Origin: Bacillota bacterium
GTDB taxonomy: Bacteria; Bacillota; Bacilli; Paenibacillales; NBRC-103111
NCBI GenBank assembly: GCA_023386955.1
Contig: JAEWIS010000019.1
Coordinates: 1 to 64,000 of the forward strand
Reading direction: 5' to 3'
DNA length: 64,000 nucleotides
The notes beneath the pieces were generated by a model, which was given only the letters and a program-made list of their open reading frames with translations, did no database searches and was not told the DNA's origin. Numbering within the stretch: the stretch's first letter is position 1; each line of letters starts with the position of its first letter. The position numbers and the translations under genes are program-made. Positions 27,080 to 36,145 of this stretch are shown here, one piece after another.

Positions 27080-28996
27080 CTATCCTTCCCCGGCTTCGAT
27101 CCATGTCTCCATCAGCCGGTTCAACCGTTCCTGCAGGGTTTCTCTGTCCTGCCAGTGCTGCTCCAATTGGGCGGGGGTGCTGGTGTGACCTTGCGTATAC
27201 AGGAGGGCATCCAGCTCCCCTAGCTGTTCCTCAATCGCCTTCATCTCTGCCTCCAGCTTGCCGATATCCGGCTGGCTGTTTTTCTGTTCATCCTTCCGGG
27301 TTATGGGCTTAGCCTTCGGTTCAGGGCGCGTACGCCGCGATTCCTCGACTGTTGCCATGTACCGTGCCTTCCTCCTTGCGCTCTCTTCCTTATACTCATC
27401 AAAGCCGCCCAGGTATACGCCGAGGGCGCCCCGGTCCAATTCCCAAATTTTTTGGGCAAGCCGGTTAATCAGATACCGGTCATGAGTCACGATGAGAATC
27501 GTGCCCGGGTAATCCTCTAAAGCTTCCTCCAACGCTTCTCTTGAAGCGATGTCCATATGGTTGGTTGGTTCGTCAAGAATAAGCAGGTTAGGCTTCCTGT
27601 GAACCAGCAGCGCCAGCCGCAGACGGGTCCATTCTCCGCCGGAGAGCTGTCCCACCGACTTGAACACCTCCGCGCCGTAGAACAGATATGCCGCCAGCCG
27701 GCTCCGGGCTTCGCCTTCCTCCATTCCCGCTTCCGTCCGGAAGTAGTCCAGTACGGATTGACCCGGATGAGGGGGAGCCTGCTGCTGGGCCAGGTAACCC
27801 GCCTCCACCCGGGAACCCAAACGGACGGAGCCGCTGTCCGGAGGAATCTCCCCCAGAATGAGCTTCAGGAGAGTGGATTTGCCGGAGCCATTATCCCCGA
27901 TGAGCATCACCTTTTCCCCGTACAGGAGTTCTCCGGAGACGGCCCCCAGAACGGTTCGCTGCTCATATTGCTTCCGCACCCCATCCATCACCACAACCTG
28001 TTTTCCTGACCGTTCCAATGGCTGCAAGCCGAATTCCGCTTCCTTACGATCCACCGCAGGCCGCTTTAGCTTCTCCATCCGGTCCAGGGCTCTTTGCATG
28101 CTGGCCGCCCTCCGGAAAAACTTGCCGTTATCCCCGATTCTTCCCCATTCCAGCAGCTGCTTGATGGTCTCCCGCATTTTCTTGATTTTCTTCTGCTGCT
28201 CCTGGTAATCGGCGAACTGCCGGATAAGCAGCTCTTCCTTCTCCTTGACATAGCCGGTGTAATCCGTATGGAATACGGTGGACTCCCCGTCCTCCAGCTC
28301 CACGATTTTGGTGACCACCCGGTCGAGAAAATACCGGTCATGGGAAACAATCAGGCAGGTGCCCGCGTACTTCCGCAGAAATTCCTCCAGCCATTCCACA
28401 GCAGCCATATCCAGATGGTTGGTCGGTTCGTCAAGCAAAAGGAGCTCCGGCTCCCGGAGAAGCTGGGAAGCAAGGCCGACCTTCGTTTTTTCCCCGCCCG
28501 ATAAGGAAAGGTATGTCCGGCCGTACCAGTCAACTGGAATTCCCAGACCCTGTGCGACCTGGTCGATCCGGGCATCCAGCTCGTATCCTCCCTCCCGCTC
28601 AAAACGCTCCTGCAGCTTGGCGTATTCCGCCAACTGAGTTTCCAACTGCTCCGGTAACGTATCCGGCGAGGACATGGCCGATTCCAGCACACGCATCCTC
28701 TCCCGGCAGTCCAGCAGCTCCCGGAAACCTGTTTCCAGCACCTCACGGACGGTCAGGCCGGCCTCTGCACCCGGAATTTGCTGAAGATATCCAATCCGCG
28801 CATTTTTCCGTACCGACAGCATGCCTTCATCCGGGTTATCCAGCTTGGCGACCATACGCAGCAGTGTGGTTTTCCCGCAGCCGTTGCGGCCCACAAGTGC
28901 AGCCTTCTCGCCATGAAGCAGCTCGAAGGTCACGTTTTCCAATAAAAGCTGTGCGGCATTATATTTTTTCACATTTTGACAATTTACTGTTAACAT
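27080..28996 (-). CDS. ABC-F family ATPase, probable ribosome-protection protein
   Basis: 638-residue soluble tandem ATPase without membrane domains. Seen: Walker A GRNGCGKTT and GDNGSGKST, signatures LSGGEKTK and LSGGEWTR, Walker B LLLLDEPTNHLD and LLILDEPTNHMD, an interdomain linker with KKIKKMRETIKQLLEWGRIG, and a charged C-terminal coiled coil (KLEAEMKAIEEQLGELDALL). ABC-F proteins bind the ribosomal E site; members of the ARE class eject antibiotics from the peptidyl-transferase region. AAGGAGG precedes the ATG. The leader (see 29094-29237 and 29043-29071) has the layout used by inducible antibiotic-resistance ABC-Fs, which favours that role over housekeeping EttA/Uup types. Confidence 0.88.
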   Translation of the reverse strand: MLTVNCQNVKKYNAAQLLLENVTFELLHGEKAALVGRNGCGKTTLLRMVAKLDNPDEGMLSVRKNARIGYLQQIPGAEAGLTVREVLETGFRELLDCRERMRVLESAMSSPDTLPEQLETQLAEYAKLQERFEREGGYELDARIDQVAQGLGIPVDWYGRTYLSLSGGEKTKVGLASQLLREPELLLLDEPTNHLDMAAVEWLEEFLRKYAGTCLIVSHDRYFLDRVVTKIVELEDGESTVFHTDYTGYVKEKEELLIRQFADYQEQQKKIKKMRETIKQLLEWGRIGDNGKFFRRAASMQRALDRMEKLKRPAVDRKEAEFGLQPLERSGKQVVVMDGVRKQYEQRTVLGAVSGELLYGEKVMLIGDNGSGKSTLLKLILGEIPPDSGSVRLGSRVEAGYLAQQQAPPHPGQSVLDYFRTEAGMEEGEARSRLAAYLFYGAEVFKSVGQLSGGEWTRLRLALLVHRKPNLLILDEPTNHMDIASREALEEALEDYPGTILIVTHDRYLINRLAQKIWELDRGALGVYLGGFDEYKEESARRKARYMATVEESRRTRPEPKAKPITRKDEQKNSQPDIGKLEAEMKAIEEQLGELDALLYTQGHTSTPAQLEQHWQDRETLQERLNRLMETWIEAGEG

Positions 28997-29042
28997 CAGG
29001 GTTCCTCCTTAGGCGAGGTCCCACCCGTTTCGTGGAGCAAAC

Positions 29043-29071
29043 AAAAAAGACGCAGGGAAATTCCCTACGTC
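29043..29071 (-). terminator. Attenuator terminator in the ABC-F leader
   Basis: GACG-c-AGGG / CCCT-a-CGTC hairpin followed on the minus strand by six T. It sits between the leader peptide stop (29094) and the ABC-F ATG (28996), so it must be bypassed for the ATPase to be expressed. Confidence 0.75.
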
Positions 29072-29093
29072 CTGTCTGGTTTATCCGTTCAGG

Positions 29094-29237
29094 TTAAGGT
29101 AGGAGCCATTTCGCGGTTTGTGAAATCGTATGGTTAAAAATAGGCAGACTTCTCCCGTCTACGTTAAAACCATGAACGATGCCAGCCATCGCGATGGGCA
29201 GCCGGCTCCATTGTTCGTTCACAAACTCCCGTTTCAT
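29094..29237 (-). CDS. Putative leader peptide of the ABC-F gene
   Basis: 47-codon open frame (begins MKREFVNEQWSRLPIAMAG, ends AKWLLP). It has one of the best ribosome binding sites in the window: AAGGAGGTGAAGG before the ATG at 29237. Its stop is 22 bases before the terminator hairpin at 29049-29071. Ribosomes stalling on such leaders under antibiotics let polymerase through the terminator in vmlR- and msr-type genes; whether this peptide acts that way is inference. No similarity to a known protein. Confidence 0.55.
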   Translation of the reverse strand: MKREFVNEQWSRLPIAMAGIVHGFNVDGRSLPIFNHTISQTAKWLLP

Positions 29238-29271
29238 CCTACCTTCACCTCCTTGTATGCATCTTGCAGAT

Positions 29272-29301
29272 AGTATACTACATCCATTCCGTTTTGGGCA
29301 A
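29272..29301 (-). promoter_or_regulatory. Possible promoter of the ABC-F leader
   Basis: On the minus strand TATACT (29272-29277) lies 18 bases after TTGCCC (29296-29301), upstream of the leader peptide. Confidence 0.42.
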
Positions 29302-29383
29302 ACCTTGACCTTCCCATTTGTAAAACCTATCCACATCCCGTATCCTTATTCTTGTTGACTTTACGAAACGGAGATACGCCTCC

Positions 29384-30658
29384 ATGAAACCACCGATTTT
29401 AACCAGACCCTTCTATTTCCTGTGGACGACTCAAACCGCAGCCAACGCAGCGGATGTTCTGTATATAATGGCGCTTACTGTACTGGTGCTGGACCGGACC
29501 GGCTCGCTGGTATCGGCAGCCTTGATGCCGCTGTTGCGCAGCGGTGCCCAAATGCTGAGCGGCTTCATCGCCCCGTTACTGATCAGCCGCTTTAAGCTGC
29601 CTGCTCTCTTGCTGATGTCACAGAAAGGCCAGTTTCTGCTGTTTATTTGTCTTGCCGTCTACTTGAAGCTGAATGGGGACGGGGCTTCCCTGATTGCCGT
29701 GTTTACACTTGTGTTTGTGATGTCCTTCCTGGACGGATGGACCGTTCCGGCCCGGAACGCGCTGGTTCCGCGGCTGGTGACCCATGAACAGGGCCTGCTG
29801 AAGGCCAACAGCCTGGTCAGCGTCAGTGATCAGGTGGTCCAGTTTGCGGGATGGGGGTTAAGCGGAGTCATCGTTGCAGTGATCGGCGCCAATTCCACGC
29901 TGGTGCTGACCGCATTCGTTTACGGGCTGGCAGCAGCCTTTACACTGGGGATCAAGGAACCGGCAGATCCAGAGCATACCCAGCACGCCAACCAGCAGCA
30001 AAAAGAAACAGCGCCTGATCGGGAAGACTCCCGATGGCTTACCCTGACCGAAGGGTGGAAGCTGATCTGGCGGGTGCCCCGCTTGCGGCTGCTCACTTTC
30101 ATGGATGTGGTAGACATGCTGGGCGGATCGGTATGGGTTGGGGCATTTACCCTTGCCTTTGTGCAGGTGGCCCTGGGGCAAGGGGAAGAGTGGTGGGGCT
30201 TTATTAACGCGGCATATTTCGCCGGTACGGTAGGCGGCGGGCTGCTGGTTCTGGCTCTCAGCCGGACGATCGGCAGCCGGTATCTGGCGGCCATGCTCAT
30301 CGGCATGGCAGGGTATGGCAGCTTAACCGCCATTTACGCGCTGAATACGCAGCCCTTTGTTGCGCTTATGCTTGTACTGCTGATGGGCCCGTTCGCAGAG
30401 CTGTCCATCATTAACCGCCGCACCCTGATCCAGCGCAGTGTAACCAAGCTGATGCTGCCCAAGGTGCTTTCCGCCCAGGCAACCCTGCTGCATCTGGTGT
30501 TCTGCATTTCGCTGTTGGTAATGGCGGGACTGGCCGAACGGTTCGGCATCGTGAACATGTATCTGCTGGCAGCTGGCTTGACCCTGCTTGCCCTTCTGGT
30601 TGGCCTGGCCGGATACCGGGCCTTCCACGATAAAGAAGCCGGCACAGCCAACGGCTAA
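29384..30658 (+). CDS. MFS transporter (Mef/EntS-like exporter)
   Basis: 424-residue major-facilitator protein with about 12 hydrophobic segments and a charged central loop (HANQQQKETAPDREDSRW). It resembles the MFS_3 group that includes macrolide Mef pumps and the enterobactin exporter EntS. Seen: FLWTTQTAANAADVLY in the first helix, PARNALVPRLV in the loop after the fourth, and RRTLIQRSVTKLMLPKVLS in the second half. It is divergent from the ABC-F leader and converges on the TetM-like gene. GGAG is found ten bases before ATG 29384. The substrate is unknown; the surroundings suggest drug export. Confidence 0.87.
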   Translation: MKPPILTRPFYFLWTTQTAANAADVLYIMALTVLVLDRTGSLVSAALMPLLRSGAQMLSGFIAPLLISRFKLPALLLMSQKGQFLLFICLAVYLKLNGDGASLIAVFTLVFVMSFLDGWTVPARNALVPRLVTHEQGLLKANSLVSVSDQVVQFAGWGLSGVIVAVIGANSTLVLTAFVYGLAAAFTLGIKEPADPEHTQHANQQQKETAPDREDSRWLTLTEGWKLIWRVPRLRLLTFMDVVDMLGGSVWVGAFTLAFVQVALGQGEEWWGFINAAYFAGTVGGGLLVLALSRTIGSRYLAAMLIGMAGYGSLTAIYALNTQPFVALMLVLLMGPFAELSIINRRTLIQRSVTKLMLPKVLSAQATLLHLVFCISLLVMAGLAERFGIVNMYLLAAGLTLLALLVGLAGYRAFHDKEAGTANG

Positions 30659-30674
30659 CCGGCCAAACAACTCT

Positions 30675-32633
30675 TCACCGGAGCAGATGCATCTTCCCCT
30701 CCGCTTCATCCCACGGCACCGAATATCCCGCCCCCTTGGCACAAAAAATCGAGGAGGAGGTATACAGCGGGTCGGCATCTCTCCGGTAGCCGATCCGTTC
30801 GATCACCTCCCCGGCATTGTGGCACCGGTCATAACCCCCGAACACACAGCGCATGCTGCCCCGCCCATGGGTGAAGGAGGCGAATTCGGTGCTGTAGTTC
30901 ATGAAGGTGGAAACCGGCACTCTGCCGGTAATCAACGCATGTGCTTCCATAGTCTGGGGCGGATCAAAGGTACCCGACGCTCGCTGGACATCGGACAGCA
31001 CCCTTCCCATTTCATCGATGCCCACCTTGATTTTGAAATCGTAATACGGCTCCAGCAGCAGATTATCCGCCTTCTCCAATCCCTGCCGCAGCGCCCGAAA
31101 TACCGCCTCGCGGAAGTCCCCGCCATGGGTATGCTCTTTATGCGCGGCGCCTCTAACCAAGGTAATCCGCATGTCGGTAACCGGCATTCCGGTCAGCACC
31201 CCATGATGCTCCCGCTCAAACAGATGGGTCCGGATCAGGTGCTGGTAGTTCATGCTGAGCACATCGGGATGGCACTGGCTTGTAAATTGAAGCCCGCTTC
31301 CCCGCTCTCCCGGCTCCAACAGCACGTGCACCTCCGCATAATGCCGCAGAGGTTCGAAGTGCCCGTAGCCCATCACACCGGCTTGGATGGTTTCCTTGTA
31401 CAGGATTTCCGGCTGCCCAAAGGAAACGGTGAAGCCAAACCGGTCCTTCACCAGCTGCTCCAGCACCTCCAGTTGAATCACACCCATCACCCGGATGTGG
31501 ATCTCCTGCACATTTTCCTCCCAAACCACATTCAGTGAAGGCTCCTCTGCCTCCAATATGCGGAATACACCAAGCACCTTCTGCACGTGGAGAGAATCGC
31601 CGAATTCCACCTTGGACTGCAGGGTCGGCTCCGACTCATAGACCAGCCTGTCCGATACCACCCCCAAACCTTGCCCGGCCCAAGCGGCGGACAAACCGGC
31701 AACGGCAAACAAATCACCAGCCGCCACCTCTTCCACGGGCTGGAATTTAAGGCCATTTACGAGAAAAATCCGGGTAACCTTCTCCTCAACCGGAACCCCG
31801 CCGTTCTCATATGGAAGCAGCTCCCGAACCTTCAGCCTGCCGCTCAGCGCTTTAATAAACGTCAATCTTACCCCGTTTGCATCATGACGGATTTTATAGA
31901 CCCGCCCCCCGAAGGCGGCGCCTTCATTATAGGTGGAAGCCGTCAGCAGATGGAGCTGCTCCAGAAATTCCGCAACTCCCGTATCCTGGAGCGCCGAGCC
32001 GGAAGCGCAAGGGTAAAGCAAACCTGCCCGCATGAGCCGCTGCATGGTTTGCAGCCAGAATGCAGGATCACTCCTTCCCTCCAGAAACGCCTCCAGCGCA
32101 GCCTCATCCCGCTCCGCCATAAACTCCCGCAGCGGTTCGCCGGTGATGCCGTTAACGAAGGATGCGGGTATCGGGCAAAGTTCCCCTGTCAGCTGCTGGC
32201 GTATATCCTCCTCGGTTCTGCCCACATCTGCGCCGGTACGGTCCGTTTTGTTGATAAAGAAAAGGGTTGGAATCCGGTGCTTATGCAGCAGCTGCCAAAC
32301 CGTCTCCGTATGGCCCTGAACCCCTTCCACCGCACTGACAATCACCACAGCATAGTCAATCACCTGCAAGGCCCGCTCCATCTCCGGGGAGAAATCCACG
32401 TGCCCGGGGGTATCGATCAGATAATAGGTATCCCCTTTGTAGTCCATCACCGCTTGGTCGGCAAAGACCGTAATGCCCCTGGTGCGCTCGATATCATGGC
32501 TGTCCAGGAACGCATCCTGATGGTCCACCCGGCCCCGCGACTTTATGCTGTTGGTATGGAACAGCAGCTGTTCCGCAAAGGTCGTTTTCCCTGCATCCAC
32601 ATGGGCAAACAGCCCAATCGTCAGTCGTTTCAT
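30675..32633 (-). CDS. TetM/TetO-like ribosomal-protection-type GTPase
   Basis: 652-residue translational GTPase related to EF-G and the tetracycline ribosomal protection proteins. Seen: G1 AHVDAGKTT (residues about 10-18), G2 in ERTRGITVF, G3 DTPGHVDF, G4 NKTD, and the EF-G-like later domains ending in a region like the Tet(M) C-terminus. Length is near that of Tet(M) (about 640). N-terminal sequence differs clearly from classical Tet(M), so it belongs to a chromosomal lineage whose resistance spectrum is not certain. GGGAG lies just before the ATG. Stop is 17 bases from the convergent MFS stop. Two ribosome-directed protection proteins within 4 kb is notable. Confidence 0.85.
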   Translation of the reverse strand: MKRLTIGLFAHVDAGKTTFAEQLLFHTNSIKSRGRVDHQDAFLDSHDIERTRGITVFADQAVMDYKGDTYYLIDTPGHVDFSPEMERALQVIDYAVVIVSAVEGVQGHTETVWQLLHKHRIPTLFFINKTDRTGADVGRTEEDIRQQLTGELCPIPASFVNGITGEPLREFMAERDEAALEAFLEGRSDPAFWLQTMQRLMRAGLLYPCASGSALQDTGVAEFLEQLHLLTASTYNEGAAFGGRVYKIRHDANGVRLTFIKALSGRLKVRELLPYENGGVPVEEKVTRIFLVNGLKFQPVEEVAAGDLFAVAGLSAAWAGQGLGVVSDRLVYESEPTLQSKVEFGDSLHVQKVLGVFRILEAEEPSLNVVWEENVQEIHIRVMGVIQLEVLEQLVKDRFGFTVSFGQPEILYKETIQAGVMGYGHFEPLRHYAEVHVLLEPGERGSGLQFTSQCHPDVLSMNYQHLIRTHLFEREHHGVLTGMPVTDMRITLVRGAAHKEHTHGGDFREAVFRALRQGLEKADNLLLEPYYDFKIKVGIDEMGRVLSDVQRASGTFDPPQTMEAHALITGRVPVSTFMNYSTEFASFTHGRGSMRCVFGGYDRCHNAGEVIERIGYRRDADPLYTSSSIFCAKGAGYSVPWDEAEGKMHLLR

Positions 32634-32722
32634 ACGCTCCCACTTTCACCGCTTCATGTCTGTGTTCGTTTCTGGCAATCGTAGTTCTTGATTTCATTTT
32701 ATCATCGATTTATTTCATACAC

Positions 32723-34165
32723 TTAGGGAGCACCGATGGAAAAATAACATTTTATGAAAATCGAATCTCTCACTTTCTGCAGCAGCGCCTCATCTTTACC
32801 ATCAATGCTGTAATGGATGGTCCAAGGCAGCTTCACACGGGCCGTATATTCGCCGAACGGAACCGGCTTGCCGTCCGAATCTTTCCCATCCCACTCCATG
32901 AGGGCCTGCGCGGTCCACATTTTGGTTTTAAATGCTTGGGATACCGGCAGTGTCCCGCTCCAAACCTTCTCATAGGTGCGGTTAAAGTAGGAACCGGTTA
33001 TTCTCTCGATTTCAATGGTAACCTGCTCATCCTTCGCTATGGTAATCGGATCATCACTTGCGTTGGCTAGGGAAAACTGAAGGGAAACCGGTTCTCCGAA
33101 TGGGGTAATGCTCCTCGCATTAGGAGCCTGCAGAATGGAGGGAGACAGCGGATAATCCCGCGGCGCATTGGAGTGCGGATCAATCTGAATGAAGCTCCAT
33201 GTGCCCGCGATAGGCTGGTCCGCCACAACAACCGGAGGGACATACTTTTCCGGGTCCGCAGCAGAAGGGCTCGCATAGATCCACACATCGCCAAGCCAGC
33301 TGCTGCGGATATGATACCAGCCGCTACCTCGTTCGAATGACATCACAATCTGGGGGGAAAGAGTCCCCAATACCTGGGCGTCCCGGTTGGGAAACGCGTA
33401 AACAGGGGTATTGTCCTTTAACTCTACGGCTTTCTCTCCCGTCTGCAAATCCTTCGGCAAGAAATAGTCATGGCTGATCCACTTATCCCCCAGCCATGTC
33501 CGGATATGGAACCAATCATAATTTATCCGTTCGAAGGCAACCACAGATTGCCCCGGACTTAAATACCCGCTGATCGCCGCATCCCCCTCCGGCGCATCGA
33601 AAATCGGCATCGTTTCATTCACGCTGACCCATTCATCGGTAGGAATATAATACGGAAGCAGCTCATGCACCGGCTTGATCCATTTGTATCCCAACCATGT
33701 CTGGATGCGGTAATATCCGTTGTAGGTGCCGATGGTTCTGACCCCCTGCGGAGAAATGGTATTGGCCGATTTCCCTTGTGCCGACGGTTCATCGTATAAA
33801 AACTCTTCTGCCGACGTCCGGATCCATTCGAAAAAATCACCGGGATAGTCCGGCTGCTTCGGCCTAATCCAAAATTGCCCTTCTTCGGTTTCAATCTTAT
33901 ACCAAATCAATGGCTGGGACTCCTGTATGAAATAACCGCGCCATCCCGGCTCCGCCTCCAGCACACTCGCTACCTGCAGCGCTGCACTTCCTATCTGCTT
34001 CCCGTCAGGAGCATCGTACAATGCGGTTTGGGGCTCCGTAAGAATGAGCAGACCCGGCAATTGCTTCTCAGCCAGGTCCTGCGGGGCAGCCTGAGCTGTT
34101 GTGGAATGGTGCAAGAAAAAAGTAAATGAGAATAAAACCAGAAGTAACCAAGCCATTTTCCGCAA
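32723..34165 (-). CDS. Secreted protein with SH3-like repeats and C-terminal BsuPI-type domain
   Basis: 480 residues starting at a TTG seven bases after AGGAGGG; the ATG three codons further in is too far from that site. A signal peptide (MAWLLLVLFSFTFFLHHS, cleaved near AQA) is followed by three or four SH3-like repeats of about 75 residues marked by WLGYKWI, WLGDKWI and WLGDVWI, then a C-terminal beta-sandwich (SLQFSLANASDDPITI, WDGKDSDGKPVPFGEYTARV) similar to the BsuPI intracellular-proteinase-inhibitor domain. GW/SH3 repeats usually bind the cell wall. Co-directional with the downstream TetM-like gene but 90 bases from it. Confidence 0.78.
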   Translation of the reverse strand: MRKMAWLLLVLFSFTFFLHHSTTAQAAPQDLAEKQLPGLLILTEPQTALYDAPDGKQIGSAALQVASVLEAEPGWRGYFIQESQPLIWYKIETEEGQFWIRPKQPDYPGDFFEWIRTSAEEFLYDEPSAQGKSANTISPQGVRTIGTYNGYYRIQTWLGYKWIKPVHELLPYYIPTDEWVSVNETMPIFDAPEGDAAISGYLSPGQSVVAFERINYDWFHIRTWLGDKWISHDYFLPKDLQTGEKAVELKDNTPVYAFPNRDAQVLGTLSPQIVMSFERGSGWYHIRSSWLGDVWIYASPSAADPEKYVPPVVVADQPIAGTWSFIQIDPHSNAPRDYPLSPSILQAPNARSITPFGEPVSLQFSLANASDDPITIAKDEQVTIEIERITGSYFNRTYEKVWSGTLPVSQAFKTKMWTAQALMEWDGKDSDGKPVPFGEYTARVKLPWTIHYSIDGKDEALLQKVRDSIFIKCYFSIGAP

Positions 34166-34197
34166 AATGATCCCTCCTATAAACAAATGATAGATTC

Positions 34198-35103
34198 TTA
34201 TTGCCTTGTCCCCAGCACAAATTGAATCACATCTGCGGCAAATCTGTCCGGTTCTTCAAAATGGGGCAAATGCCCGCTCTCCTCATAAATCATCAACTGT
34301 CCGTTCTGTACGTCCCTCACAAATGCTTGTGTCTGCTCCTCGCAAATAACGGGATCATGTCTGCCCTTAATCAATAGCGTGGGCACCGACAGATCCTTCA
34401 GCTTGGGGAGCAAGGAATCAAAAATGCGCCCTTCAGCGATTAATTGGGAGAAATGAATTCCGCTGCGTCTGCTGAATTCTTTTACCTGACTGTCCGAATA
34501 AAGCATCGTGGAGTAGTTATTGCCGTCATTCGGCGTATAGACCTTCATTCTTAGCCTTCCTAATCCCTGACCCAGCTCCATAAAGGCCTGCAGGGTTTCT
34601 TCCGGTGACTGGGATCCATGGGCTGCGGCCAGGCATTCCTGCGCTTTGTCGGGCTTCCCGATGGAATGGTAGAAGGGCGCAGCTTTCTGCAGCCAGTTTC
34701 GGAAGGACTTATCGAAATCAAAGGAAGGTCCCTCCAAAACAAGGCTCTCAACTGAATCCGGATAATAGCCGGCATAGAGCACGCCTAAGAAACCTCCAAA
34801 CGAATGCCCCAGCACAGACCAGCGCGGAATGCCCAAATGCTCACGAAGCTGCTCGCAATCCTCCACCAAGTCCTGCAGTCCCAATGCTTCCTCTTCCTCG
34901 AGTGCATCTGAACGCCAGACCCCGCGCTGATCAATACCGACTAGACGAAGCTTCTCTGACAGCCGCAGCGATTGATGCAGCATAAACTCATAGCAGCTCT
35001 CCCCCGGTCCGCCGTGAAGGTATAATAGCGCGGGAGCATCCGCATCTCCGTGGATTTCCACGTATAGCCGTTTTCCGCGAATATCGAGTAAATCTCCTTC
35101 CAT
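34198..35103 (-). CDS. Alpha/beta hydrolase, proline-iminopeptidase-like
   Basis: 301 residues. Seen: YLHGGPGESCYEF near residue 28 (the HGGPG motif of proline iminopeptidases), GIDQRGVWRSD, nucleophile elbow GHSFGGF near 99, the acid in KGRHDPVICEEQ and histidine in EESGHLPHFEEPD. These fit the S33 peptidase family, which trims N-terminal proline, though many members are esterases or lactonases. It lies 24 bases downstream of a small unknown gene and 32 bases upstream of the SH3-repeat gene, all on the minus strand, so a three-gene operon is possible. Confidence 0.85.
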   Translation of the reverse strand: MEGDLLDIRGKRLYVEIHGDADAPALLYLHGGPGESCYEFMLHQSLRLSEKLRLVGIDQRGVWRSDALEEEEALGLQDLVEDCEQLREHLGIPRWSVLGHSFGGFLGVLYAGYYPDSVESLVLEGPSFDFDKSFRNWLQKAAPFYHSIGKPDKAQECLAAAHGSQSPEETLQAFMELGQGLGRLRMKVYTPNDGNNYSTMLYSDSQVKEFSRRSGIHFSQLIAEGRIFDSLLPKLKDLSVPTLLIKGRHDPVICEEQTQAFVRDVQNGQLMIYEESGHLPHFEEPDRFAADVIQFVLGTRQ

Positions 35104-35127
35104 ATACGCGCTCCTTTTTTACAGCCC

Positions 35128-35592
35128 TTAATATTGCCCCTTGATCACAAAAAACGAACCCCTTATGGTTCCGGCCAACGTGGACTTCTGCCTGGCGAAC
35201 TTGAACTTGCCCTCCAGCTCCGCCGGTATCTCCATACCCTCCGACAGCTTAAAGCCCACCGCCCGCTTCTTAGGGTCGTCCACTGTATACATCACATTGA
35301 CTCCAAGCCCGTCCTCGTAGAAGACGTAGGTAAACTGGATGTTCTCCACTTGAAAACGCGAGGTTTCCAGCGGTTTGGCCGCAAACTCGATATTCCGCTC
35401 TTCCTTCAGCACCCGGTTCACGTAATCCAGAGTGTCCTGACTTTCGCTGACAGGCAGGGTGGTGAATGCATGCTTGTATTTGTTCATAAAATAGCGGGCT
35501 TCATTGGCACGCATTCCGGCCAGCGCAACTGCTACAGGTGAGGACTCCAAGCCGACGGTAGACACATGTTTAAAATCAACGATATAGGGCAT
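35128..35592 (-). CDS. Hypothetical protein
   Basis: 154 residues, not recognised. It begins MPYIVDFKHVSTVGLE and has an alternating pattern of strands (FQVENIQFTYVFYEDGLGV, GTIRGSFFVIKG) that suggests a soluble alpha/beta protein without signal peptide. The frame extends to 35616, but the ATG at 35592 lies six bases after AAAAGGAGG. First gene of the minus-strand group with the S33-like hydrolase; divergent from padR. Confidence 0.7.
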   Translation of the reverse strand: MPYIVDFKHVSTVGLESSPVAVALAGMRANEARYFMNKYKHAFTTLPVSESQDTLDYVNRVLKEERNIEFAAKPLETSRFQVENIQFTYVFYEDGLGVNVMYTVDDPKKRAVGFKLSEGMEIPAELEGKFKFARQKSTLAGTIRGSFFVIKGQY

Positions 35593-35741
35593 GTCCAGCC
35601 TCCTTTTCCATTCCATTATTCCCGGGCGGTACTCTTATCTTACCAAAGAAAACGGCAAGATTTGCATTTTTCCACTGAATCACTCCTATCATTTCACCGT
35701 TAAGGTGGGCGGGGCTTTTTCTTTGCCCGCTGGAGCAAATC

Positions 35742-35794
35742 TTGACAACTATATCAATGATGGATACAATGTTGTTATATCCATCATTGATATA
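35742..35794 (+). promoter_or_regulatory. padR promoter with overlapping PadR operator
   Basis: TTGACA (35742-35747), 17 bases, TACAAT (35765-35770). A perfect inverted repeat covers the spacer and -10: ATATCAATGATGGATA (35751-35766) and its complement (35778-35793) with an 11-base centre. Size and position are right for autoregulation by the PadR encoded 15 bases downstream. Confidence 0.82.
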
Positions 35795-35808
35795 GAGGAG
35801 GCGACTCT

Positions 35809-36144
35809 GTGGCCCGAACAAGTCCCTACGAATCCGGTGAGCTTACAGATAGTATCTTCCTGATCCTGTTGGCCACGCTGGAGCCCATACACGGCTATAA
35901 AATTATGCAGGTTATTCAGGATATGACCTTGGGCAGCGTGGAGATTGGTCCCGCCACCATGTATACCACCTTGAAGAAGCTGAACCAGGCCAGGTGGATC
36001 ATGGAAATCAGCGGAGATGACTCCAAAATCCTGTATCAGGTTACGGAGGAAGGGCGGAATATCCTCCGGGAAAATTTCAACCGCAGAAAACAGATTATCG
36101 ATATAGCAGAACAGCATTTTAATCAGAATTCAGGAGGGCGTTAA
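35809..36144 (+). CDS. PadR-family transcriptional regulator
   Basis: 111-residue PadR winged-helix repressor. Seen: DSIFLILLATLEPIHGYKIM, the wing-side GSVEIGPATMYTTLKKL and the C-terminal helix after WIMEISGDDSKILYQVTEEG. The start is GTG, seven bases after AGAGGAGG. It is followed one base later by a DUF2812 membrane protein gene, a common pair in Firmicutes in which the regulator controls a small membrane protein. The dyad over its promoter supports autoregulation. Confidence 0.92.
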   Translation: MARTSPYESGELTDSIFLILLATLEPIHGYKIMQVIQDMTLGSVEIGPATMYTTLKKLNQARWIMEISGDDSKILYQVTEEGRNILRENFNRRKQIIDIAEQHFNQNSGGR

Positions 36145-36145
36145 A

